A stretch of 6,731 nucleotides of DNA from Acidobacteriota bacterium. GTDB lineage: Bacteria > Acidobacteriota > UBA6911. The stretch is from positions 1 to 6,731 of the forward strand of contig JAIRVC010000018.1 of the NCBI GenBank assembly GCA_031254095.1, read 5' to 3'. The notes beneath the pieces were generated by a model. The model was given only the letters and a program-made list of their open reading frames with translations, was not told the DNA's origin and did no database searches. The position numbers were made by a program, and so were the translations under genes. Positions 1 to 6,060 of this stretch are shown one piece after another; the stretch's first letter is position 1; the number at the start of each line of letters is the position of its first letter.

Positions 1-2033
1 TTTCCCTTTGCGGCCATTGTGTCCGCCACATGTTTCATGCCGAAACCTTCCAGCGTTTTGCGGGTCGGCCAGCCGTTTTCATTGTCCCAGCCTTCAAGCG
101 CGTAGTAATGCGTCTTGAAATCGTCAACGCCCTTGCGGTCGAGATACATGCCCGGCGCTTCGTCAGAACGCCATTTACCGTTTTCATAAATCGGCACTCC
201 GCCCCAGAATGTCAATCCCGAAGCGCCCGGCTTATACATAAACGGCGCGAGATCTTCCGTTTTACGGCTTCTGCCGTGCATCGCGCGAATCGAACGTTCC
301 AGCGTCCAGATCTTTTGCCCGACGCGCATCGTGTCGGCAAAAGAATCTTTCTTTCCGGTCACAGCCGCGTAGTATTTCATCTCAATTTCGGGCGTGATAT
401 GCGGAAGCGCCGGCAGGAACATTTCACAGAAAGCCATCGCCTCGTTCCAGAATGAAGCGTAGTGACGGCTCCACGCCACCTGTTTGGCTTTGTGGGGCGA
501 GTATATGCCGATCTTCCAGGCGTCTTCGCCTTTCCATGAATAATTGAACATCATGATGTCGTCGGTATATGGGATTGTCTTTTTAGACAGTTCCGCAAGC
601 GATTTTTCAAGATTGCCGTCGCTCGGCGTGCCGACCGCCTCGACAAATCCATGCCAGCTTGGATCGCCCGCACCGAGCATATAGTTGAACGCCCATTCCG
701 CCGTGGGGAGCGTCCAGTGTCCCGTCGCGCCCCAGGCAGGGAAGCGAAGCGCGCCGTTTTCGTAATCCCGCTCAAGGGTTCCCCATCGTTGAGCCGCGCG
801 CATACAGCCTTCGGCCAGGGCGTCGCCGATGCCCACGCGCTTGGAAACGGCGTCAAGGAAAGCCAGGCGGAAGTTCAGCGAACCCCACTGCTCCATCGGC
901 AGCGGCGCGGACTCAATCCGTTTGCCCGGCCCAAGTTCTCCTATACGGTACAGATAACGGAGATACCAGCCGATTCCCGTTTCCACAGGAACCTTTCCAT
1001 TGAAGAAATCCGGCGCTCCGGGGATATCGGATACAAACAGCCCAAGGAAATGCGCCGCCCAGCCGCTCGCGCCGTACTTCATCAGCGCTTCGGAAGCCAG
1101 GTCGCGTTCCGTGTCTATGGCCTGTATTTCTTCTTCCGGATTATCAAGCCAGTACTGATCGACGCACATGGTTTCGCCAGCCCGATAGGTATTGCGGCGG
1201 CGGTCGGCGCGCAGGCAGGGATTACAGGAAACCGATCCGGGGCCCGCGGGCGCGAAACTGCCGGTCGTAATATTGCCGTTTGCCATATGCCACAACCGTG
1301 TTTCCATTATGGCTTTGGGGTCGGCCGCGTGAACATTGCCGGAACCGAGCACGCTGATCGCTTTCAGATTTTTCGCTCCGAACACCGCGCCGTAACCGCC
1401 TATGCGCGCGCTGACGCCGCTGCCGGTAATCAGCGCGGCAAGGCGCGATTTCGTTTCGCCGACCGGGCCGATACAGACGATCTGCGGAATGCCGGTGGTA
1501 TAAGTCTGGTCTTCGAGTTGTTTCCATTCCTCGCCGAACCGCGTCCTTCCGCCGACCATATTGCGAATCATGTCCTGCGTTTCCCAGGTGTCCCTTCCCC
1601 ACAGCGAGACGGCGGATTCTATTTTGATCTGATCGTTGACGATATTGATCCACGCCGGTTCGTCCGCCCTGCCTTCAATAACCACGCCGTCCCAGCCGGC
1701 CTGTTTCAGCATGGTGCCGAAACGCCCGCCGAAATTGCCGCGATAGAATTCACAGGTGGGAAAAGTCTCCGGCGAAATGCCGCAGATGCTTGTCCTGCCC
1801 GCACCCGGAACGCCTGTTCCCGCCAGGGGGCCGACCATAATGGGAATAACATGCCGCGGATCAAAAGGATCTTTCAGATCCCATTCGCCCGGCGCGACAG
1901 CCAGTTCCCAGAAAATCGCCGCGCCCATCCCGTAGCCGCCGCCGTATTCCTCATATTTGGCGGTGTCGAGCCGTGTGATTTGTTTTGTCGTCAGATTGAT
2001 CCGCGCTATTTTTCCCGTATATCCGTTAGCCAT
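1..2033 (-). CDS. AOR-family (YdhV-like) tungsto/molybdo-oxidoreductase, left paralog, 3' end cut by window
   Basis: This is the left of two paralogous aldehyde:ferredoxin-oxidoreductase-family genes. The ATG at 2033 has an AGAAGGAG ribosome binding site 7 nt upstream. I read every codon from 2033 to the left edge and found no stop; by comparison with the paralog only about five residues and the stop are missing. The N-terminal domain (about residues 1-210) has the Gly-rich segments expected to hold the bis-pterin cofactor, including G-N-F-G-G-R-F-G near 99-106. The G-A-V-F-G-A-K-N-L-K-A-I signature lies near 215-226. Cys270 and Cys273 are present, but position 277, Cys in the paralog, is Asp (GAC at 1203-1205). 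The likely fourth ligand, Cys536, is kept in N-E-A-M-A-F-C. The family oxidises aldehydes or related substrates with ferredoxin-like partners; the substrate here is unknown. No Fe-S partner gene precedes this copy. It lies 181 bp after the GapN-type gene, separated by a palindromic element. Confidence 0.9.
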   Translation of the reverse strand, partial: MANGYTGKIARINLTTKQITRLDTAKYEEYGGGYGMGAAIFWELAVAPGEWDLKDPFDPRHVIPIMVGPLAGTGVPGAGRTSICGISPETFPTCEFYRGNFGGRFGTMLKQAGWDGVVIEGRADEPAWINIVNDQIKIESAVSLWGRDTWETQDMIRNMVGGRTRFGEEWKQLEDQTYTTGIPQIVCIGPVGETKSRLAALITGSGVSARIGGYGAVFGAKNLKAISVLGSGNVHAADPKAIMETRLWHMANGNITTGSFAPAGPGSVSCNPCLRADRRRNTYRAGETMCVDQYWLDNPEEEIQAIDTERDLASEALMKYGASGWAAHFLGLFVSDIPGAPDFFNGKVPVETGIGWYLRYLYRIGELGPGKRIESAPLPMEQWGSLNFRLAFLDAVSKRVGIGDALAEGCMRAAQRWGTLERDYENGALRFPAWGATGHWTLPTAEWAFNYMLGAGDPSWHGFVEAVGTPSDGNLEKSLAELSKKTIPYTDDIMMFNYSWKGEDAWKIGIYSPHKAKQVAWSRHYASFWNEAMAFCEMFLPALPHITPEIEMKYYAAVTGKKDSFADTMRVGQKIWTLERSIRAMHGRSRKTEDLAPFMYKPGASGLTFWGGVPIYENGKWRSDEAPGMYLDRKGVDDFKTHYYALEGWDNENGWPTRKTLEGFGMKHVADTMAAKG

Positions 2034-2040
2034 TCATCTT

Positions 2041-2048
2041 CTCCTTCT
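2041..2048 (-). promoter_or_regulatory. Ribosome binding site of the left AOR gene
   Basis: AGAAGGAG on the minus strand lies 7 nt before the ATG at 2033. The same motif at the same spacing precedes the right paralog, which supports this start over the out-of-frame ATG at 2037. It sits immediately outside the 155-bp palindrome, with one base between, so the folded RNA should leave it accessible. Confidence 0.8.
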
Positions 2049-2049
2049 A

Positions 2050-2204
2050 GGGAAACGCTGATTAATTGCCTGAGCGGGCGAATTGCCAAATTGTTTACGG
2101 CTGCGCGGTGCTCGTAACCTCAACATATTTCTCTATATGCCTCGGTTCCTGCGCTCCGTGCGCCTCGCACTTCATCCCGCGCAGATAATTAATCAGCGTT
2201 TCCC
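2050..2204. repeat. 155-bp imperfect palindrome with 18-bp perfect terminal inverted repeats (MITE-like)
   Basis: The ends are GGGAAACGCTGATTAATT (2050-2067) and its exact reverse complement (2187-2204). Inside, the symmetry continues imperfectly: positions 2070-2078 pair with 2176-2184 with one mismatch, and short AACC/GGTT and ATAT/ATAT pairs surround a centre near 2127. There is no open frame for a transposase, and I see no clear target-site duplication. It fills most of the gap between the GapN-type stop and the left AOR ribosome binding site. Possible identities are a non-autonomous transposable element (the size and terminal repeats fit) or a REP-like intergenic hairpin. Transcribed, it would form a long stem without a following U-run, so it is not a typical intrinsic terminator. 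Confidence 0.75.
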
Positions 2205-2214
2205 AGCATCATTT

Positions 2215-3828
2215 CTACAGTATAAAGTCAGTATTAAGAAAAGTTGACTTTCGGTCTTTGAGTATGTCTGAAATTATCTGTTTGTTCAAATCGGTTTCCT
2301 TTACCGCAACCAATGTCCGTATTGAAAAGCCGCGCAAGGCGTCCGATACGGAAAGAGTGCCCTCCGCCGAATCCTTGCGTCCGGTAAACGGCAAAACGTC
2401 AGGCCCGCGCTGGCACTTGCTGTTCAGGTTTACCCTGCATACCTGATTGACAAGCGTATCCAAAAGGCTCGACAAAAGATCCGAATCATTTCCGAATATG
2501 CTCGCCTGCTGCCCGTAGTTTGAATTCTCAATATATTCCAAAGGTTCGCTTATGTTTTTGAAACTGAGAACCGGAATAACGGGGCCGAACTGTTCTTCGT
2601 GATACGCTTTCATTGTCTGGTTTACCGGATACAGAACAGCCGGATAGAAAAACGACTTGTCGAAACGCCCGCCGCCTTCATTAATTACCTTCGCGCCTTT
2701 TGAAATGGCGTCCTTGACAAGCGAATCAAGATATTCGGTTTTGTGGGGTTCCGGCAGCGGAGTTATGTTTACGCCGTCGTCCCACGGCATACCGCATTTC
2801 AGCGAGGAAATCTTTCTATTGAACAGTTCAAGGAATTCAGCTGTGATTGATTCATGCACAAATATTATCTTGAGAGCGGTACATCTTTGCCCGTTATAGG
2901 AAAGCGCGCCCTCGACGCACTCGTTTACGGCGACGGACAAATCGGCGTCCGGAAGTATTATCGCCGGATTTTTCGCTTCAAGCCCGAGCAGGCAGCGAAG
3001 CCTGTGCGGTTTGGGATGCTCTTTTTTCAGCGTATCCGCAACCGGGCTCGTTCCTATAAAGGCGAGAACGTCAATCAGTCCCGATCGCATGATAGGGGTG
3101 GTGACGTCCCGGCCTCTCCCGTAGACCGTGTTTACGACGCCTTTTGGAAACGATTTCCGGAAAGCCTCAAGCGTCGGGTGATGAAGCAGAACGCCGAGCT
3201 TCGGCGGTTTAAATACAACCGTGCATCCCATAATCAGCGCGGGGATGAGCGTGGCGAAAGTCTCGTTGAGCGGATAATTAAAGGGCCCCATGCAAAGAGC
3301 GACGCCGAGCGGAGCGCGGCGCACCTGCGCTATTACGCCCTGGGCAATGGTAAATCTTGAGCTGTTCCTATCCAGTTCCTTCAATGCCTCTATGCTGTCC
3401 AGTATGTAGTCAACCGTTCTGTCAACCTCGCCCTCCGAATCCTTTCTGTTCTTGCCTATCTCCCACATCATAAGGTTGACAATTTCGGAACGTCTTTTCT
3501 TGAGCTCCGCCGCGAAATTGCGCATACAGTCAATGCGTCCGGAGACGCTCATTTTCGGCCATTCACCCTTGCCATTGTCAAAAGCCTGTACGGCGGCGTC
3601 AAGAACCTCTAAAGATTCTTTTTCGCCCATAATCGGATAACTGCCTATGCGGTTATCGTAAGAATCTTCTGATGATTTGAAATAGACGGGAGAATAGACT
3701 TCCTGCACCGCGCCGTTCCATGTCTTCAATTCGCCGTTAACCAGATATTCCCTCTGATGCAGCGGTATACACGACTTGAGATCGCCGGAGAGTTCTGAAA
3801 ATTTCGGAAAATGAACAAGCTCGCTCAT
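2215..3828 (-). CDS. gapN: Aldehyde dehydrogenase, GapN type (probable NADP-dependent non-phosphorylating glyceraldehyde-3-phosphate dehydrogenase)
   Basis: This 537-residue protein belongs to the NAD(P)-dependent aldehyde dehydrogenase superfamily. The expected catalytic set is visible: Asn184 in G-P-F-N-Y-P, Lys207 in F-K-P-P-K, Glu284 in G-L-E-A-K-N-P, and nucleophile Cys316 in Y-N-G-Q-R-C-T. E-E-Q-F-G-P at 411-416 is the usual cofactor-side motif. The text around 180-210, 305-325 and 466-495 (C-Q-R-G-P-D, F-T-G-R-K-D-S-A-E-G-T-L-S-V) is what I know from GapN-type enzymes, including the plant NADP-dependent form. These oxidise glyceraldehyde 3-phosphate directly to 3-phosphoglycerate with NADPH formation and no ATP. 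No signal peptide is seen, so it is cytoplasmic. The gene lies between two AOR paralogs, downstream of a terminator, with a palindromic element on each side. Sampled stretches look less GC-rich than the AOR genes. Substrate assignment is by family resemblance; another phosphorylated or short-chain aldehyde is possible. Confidence 0.8.
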   Translation of the reverse strand: MSELVHFPKFSELSGDLKSCIPLHQREYLVNGELKTWNGAVQEVYSPVYFKSSEDSYDNRIGSYPIMGEKESLEVLDAAVQAFDNGKGEWPKMSVSGRIDCMRNFAAELKKRRSEIVNLMMWEIGKNRKDSEGEVDRTVDYILDSIEALKELDRNSSRFTIAQGVIAQVRRAPLGVALCMGPFNYPLNETFATLIPALIMGCTVVFKPPKLGVLLHHPTLEAFRKSFPKGVVNTVYGRGRDVTTPIMRSGLIDVLAFIGTSPVADTLKKEHPKPHRLRCLLGLEAKNPAIILPDADLSVAVNECVEGALSYNGQRCTALKIIFVHESITAEFLELFNRKISSLKCGMPWDDGVNITPLPEPHKTEYLDSLVKDAISKGAKVINEGGGRFDKSFFYPAVLYPVNQTMKAYHEEQFGPVIPVLSFKNISEPLEYIENSNYGQQASIFGNDSDLLSSLLDTLVNQVCRVNLNSKCQRGPDVLPFTGRKDSAEGTLSVSDALRGFSIRTLVAVKETDLNKQIISDILKDRKSTFLNTDFIL

Positions 3829-3838
3829 AAATACACAA

Positions 3839-3845
3839 CCCTTTC
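3839..3845 (-). promoter_or_regulatory. Probable ribosome binding site of the GapN-type gene
   Basis: GAAAGGG on the minus strand lies 10 nt before the ATG at 3828. It is weaker and more distant than the AGAAGGAG motifs of the AOR genes, but no better candidate is near, and the resulting N-terminus has a normal length for the family. Confidence 0.5.
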
Positions 3846-3851
3846 AAAATA

Positions 3852-3922
3852 GGGAACCTCTAAAAACCCAAAACTCCGCGTTACGCGGCCGATCTAGAAT
3901 GTTCATTTACGTAGAGGTTCCC
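3852..3922. repeat. 71-bp element with 11-bp perfect terminal inverted repeats, flanked by ATA
   Basis: GGGAACCTCTA (3852-3862) is matched by its exact reverse complement at 3912-3922. The triplet ATA lies directly outside each end (3849-3851 and 3923-3925), compatible with a 3-bp target duplication. A small hairpin, CCGCG-TTA-CGCGG, lies inside at 3876-3888. There is no coding capacity. It reads as a miniature inverted-repeat element or a remnant of one, and it sits in the leader region of the GapN-type gene, where it could carry or displace promoter elements. The termini share only the first bases (GGGAA) with the larger palindrome at 2050-2204, so a common origin is possible but unproven. 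Confidence 0.6.
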
Positions 3923-3930
3923 ATAAGTTA

Positions 3931-3983
3931 TAAAACCGGAGAACAACCCGTAGCGCGTGCATAGCGCGCTACGGGTTGTTCTC
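3931..3983 (-). terminator. Rho-independent terminator after the right AOR gene
   Basis: A perfect 19-bp stem joins 3965-3983 and 3939-3957 around a 7-nt loop (3958-3964). On the minus strand it is followed by CGGTTTTA. It begins 13 nt after the stop codon of the right AOR gene. Stem length and perfection together with the T-run make this a convincing transcription stop, separating the Fe-S/AOR unit from the GapN-type gene. Confidence 0.85.
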
Positions 3984-3996
3984 TCAAGACGCAGAA

Positions 3997-6045
3997 TCAG
4001 TCTTTGCCCAGTTTTCCCTTTGCGGCCATTGTGTCCGCCACATGTTTCATGCCGAAACCTTCCAGCGTTTTGCGGGTCGGCCAGCCGTTTTCATTGTCCC
4101 AACCCTCAAGCGCGTAGTAATGCGTCTTGAAGTCGTCCACGCCCTTGCGGTCGAGATACATGTCCGGCGCGAGATCCGAACGCCATTTGCCGTTCTCGTA
4201 AATCGGCACGCCGCCCCAGAATGTCATACCCGAAGCGCCGGGCCTGTACATAAACGGCGCGAAATCTTCGGTTTTCCGGCTTCTTCCGTGCATGACGCGA
4301 ATCGCGCGTACCAGCGTCCAAATCTTCTGACCGATACGCAGCGTGTCGGCAAAAGAATCTTTCTTGCCGGTAACCGCCGTATAGTAATTCATCTCGACTT
4401 CCGGCGTGATGGATCCGAGCGACGGCAGGAACATTTCACAGAAAGCCATTGATTCATTCCAGAACGAGGCATAATGCCGGCTCCATGCCACCTGCTTGGC
4501 CTTGTGCGGCGAATATATGCCGATCTTCCAGGCGTCTTCGCCCTTCCATGAATAGTTAAACATCATGATGTCGTCGGTGTACGGAATGGTCTTTTTTGAC
4601 AATTCCGTGAGCGCCTTTTCGAGATTGCCGTCGCGCGGCGCTCCGACCGCCGACACAAATCCGTGCCAGCTTGGATCGCCCGTACCCAGCATGTAGTTGA
4701 ACGCCCATTCCGCGGTGGGAAGCGTCCAGTGTCCCGTCGCACCCCAGGCGGGAAAGCGCAACGCGCCGTTTTCCAAATCACGCTCAAGGGTTCCCCACTT
4801 CTCGGCCGCGTGCATACAGCCTTCGGCCAGAACGTCGCCGATGCCCACGCGCTTGGAAATGGCGTCAAGGAAAGCAATACGGAAGTTCAGCGAGCCCCAC
4901 TGCTCCATGGGCAGCGGCGCTGACTCAATCCTTTTGCCCGGCCCAAGATCTCCAATTCGATACAGGTATCGGAGATACCAGCCGATTCCCGTTTCCACCG
5001 GAACTTTTCCATTGAAGAAATCAGGCGCGCCGGGAATATCCGACACAAACAACCCGAGAAAATGAGCCGACCAGCCGCTCGCGCCATATTTCATCAGGGC
5101 TTCTGAAGCCAGATCGCGTTCCGTATCGGTAGCCTGTACGGTTTCTTCGGGATTGTTCAGCCAGAACTGATCGACGCACATGGTTTCGCCGGCGCGATAG
5201 GTATTGCGGCGGCGGCATGAACGCAGGCATGGATTGCAGGAACCCGGCCCCGCGCTTGTGGGGGCGGCGGCAATGGGCGTTCTGCCGCCGTTGGTCATCT
5301 GCCATATTCTGGCTTCCGTGACGGCTTTGGGGTCGGCAACATGAATATTGCCGGAACCGAGCACGCTGATCGCTTTCAGATTTTTCGCCCCGAATACCGC
5401 GCCATGACCGCCGACGCGGCAGCTTACGCCGCTGCCCGTGATCAGCGCGGCCATGCGCGATTTCGCTTCGCCGACCGGGCCGATGCAGACTATCTGCGGA
5501 ATGCCCGTGGTGTAACTTTGATCCTCAAGCTGTTTCCATTCTTCGCCGAACCGCGTCCTTCCGCCGACCATGTTGCGGATCATGTCCTGCGTTTCCCATG
5601 TGTCCCTTCCCCACAGCGAGACGGCGGACTCGATTTTGATCTGGTCGTTAATGATATTGATCCATACCGGTTCGTCTGCCCTGCCTTCAATAACCACGCC
5701 GTCCCAGCCGGCCTGTTTAAGCATGGTGCCAAAGCGCCCGCCAAAATTGCCCCGGCCGAATTCGTTGGTTGGAAATGTTTCCGGCGATAGACCGCAGACA
5801 TTTGTCCTGCCCGCGCCCGGAACGCCGACGCCGGCAAGGGGGCCGACCATGAGGGGAAGGACATTCCGCGGATCGAAACAATCTTTTAAATCCCATTTGC
5901 CGGGCGCGACCGCCAGTTCCCAGAAAATCGCCGCGCCCATTCCGTAGCCGCCGCCGTATTCTTCATATTTGGCCGTGTCAAGCCGTGAAATTTGTTTAGT
6001 AGTCAGATTAATTCGCGCTATTTTTCCTGCGTATCCGTTAGACAT
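3997..6045 (-). CDS. AOR-family (YdhV-like) tungsto/molybdo-oxidoreductase, right paralog, complete
   Basis: This 682-residue protein of the aldehyde:ferredoxin oxidoreductase family carries a bis-pterin W (or Mo) centre and one 4Fe-4S cluster in known members. The N-terminal domain (about 1-210) contains G-G-G-Y-G-M-G at 31-37 and G-N-F-G-G-R-F-G at 99-106. The G-A-V-F-G-A-K-N-L-K-A-I signature follows at 215-226. Cluster ligands are Cys270, Cys273 and Cys277 (C-x2-C-x3-C) with Cys536 in N-E-S-M-A-F-C, which occupies the place of the D-x-x-G-L-C motif of classic AOR. The N-terminus (M-S-N-G-Y-A-G-K-I-A-R-I-N-L-T-T) and the C-terminal G-W-P-T-R-K-T-L region resemble E. coli YdhV, whose length is also about 700. 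There is no signal peptide. The start lies 15 nt after the stop of the four-cluster Fe-S gene, so the two are almost certainly co-transcribed and the Fe-S protein is the likely electron partner. The substrate is not deducible; aldehydes, sugar phosphates or acyl compounds are all handled within the family. Confidence 0.92.
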   Translation of the reverse strand: MSNGYAGKIARINLTTKQISRLDTAKYEEYGGGYGMGAAIFWELAVAPGKWDLKDCFDPRNVLPLMVGPLAGVGVPGAGRTNVCGLSPETFPTNEFGRGNFGGRFGTMLKQAGWDGVVIEGRADEPVWINIINDQIKIESAVSLWGRDTWETQDMIRNMVGGRTRFGEEWKQLEDQSYTTGIPQIVCIGPVGEAKSRMAALITGSGVSCRVGGHGAVFGAKNLKAISVLGSGNIHVADPKAVTEARIWQMTNGGRTPIAAAPTSAGPGSCNPCLRSCRRRNTYRAGETMCVDQFWLNNPEETVQATDTERDLASEALMKYGASGWSAHFLGLFVSDIPGAPDFFNGKVPVETGIGWYLRYLYRIGDLGPGKRIESAPLPMEQWGSLNFRIAFLDAISKRVGIGDVLAEGCMHAAEKWGTLERDLENGALRFPAWGATGHWTLPTAEWAFNYMLGTGDPSWHGFVSAVGAPRDGNLEKALTELSKKTIPYTDDIMMFNYSWKGEDAWKIGIYSPHKAKQVAWSRHYASFWNESMAFCEMFLPSLGSITPEVEMNYYTAVTGKKDSFADTLRIGQKIWTLVRAIRVMHGRSRKTEDFAPFMYRPGASGMTFWGGVPIYENGKWRSDLAPDMYLDRKGVDDFKTHYYALEGWDNENGWPTRKTLEGFGMKHVADTMAAKGKLGKD

Positions 6046-6060
6046 TTATTTTCTCCTTCT
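4013..6060. repeat. Right copy of the ~2-kb direct duplication
   Basis: This is the counterpart of 1-2048, in the same orientation. It keeps the upstream Fe-S gene (6061 onward) that the left copy lacks, so this arrangement is probably the ancestral one. Two long direct repeats this similar could recombine and delete or amplify the GapN-type gene between them. Confidence 0.9.
6053..6060 (-). promoter_or_regulatory. Ribosome binding site of the right AOR gene
   Basis: AGAAGGAG on the minus strand lies 7 nt before the ATG at 6045 and directly abuts the stop codon (6061-6063) of the upstream Fe-S gene. It is identical to the site of the left paralog and marks the last conserved bases of the duplication. 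Confidence 0.8.

Larger units (their letters stand above)
1..2048. repeat. Left copy of a ~2-kb direct duplication (AOR gene plus ribosome binding site)
   Basis: Positions 1-2048 align with 4013-6060 at a constant offset of 4012. In the hand-counted stretch 1621-1740 there are 10 mismatches in 120. Similarity stops at 2048: base 2049 already differs and the 155-bp palindrome begins at 2050. The left limit lies outside the window. Confidence 0.9.

Noticed and set aside
1..2033. Possible frameshift or pseudogenisation of the left AOR copy
   Set aside because: Reading all codons in frame from 2033 to the left edge shows no stop, and the alignment offset to the intact copy stays at 4012 at both ends and in the middle. 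The end is simply cut by the window.
651..2117. Long open frame of 488 codons on the plus strand
   Set aside because: It lies antisense to the left AOR gene, and its counterpart in the right copy is broken into pieces. Its composition (Arg/Ala/His-rich) shows no recognisable domain. It is a by-product of GC-rich codons on the other strand.
2050..2204. 155-bp palindrome as the intrinsic terminator of the GapN-type gene
   Set aside because: The stem is very long and imperfect inside and is not followed by a T-run on the minus strand; the next bases are the ribosome binding site of the left AOR gene. A mobile or REP-like element fits better.
3846..3873. TATTTT (3846-3851) with TTTTGG (3868-3873) as promoter of the GapN-type gene
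   Set aside because: The spacing of 16 is acceptable but both hexamers are weak, and the -10 would overlap the region right before the ribosome binding site, leaving almost no leader. Not reported as a feature.
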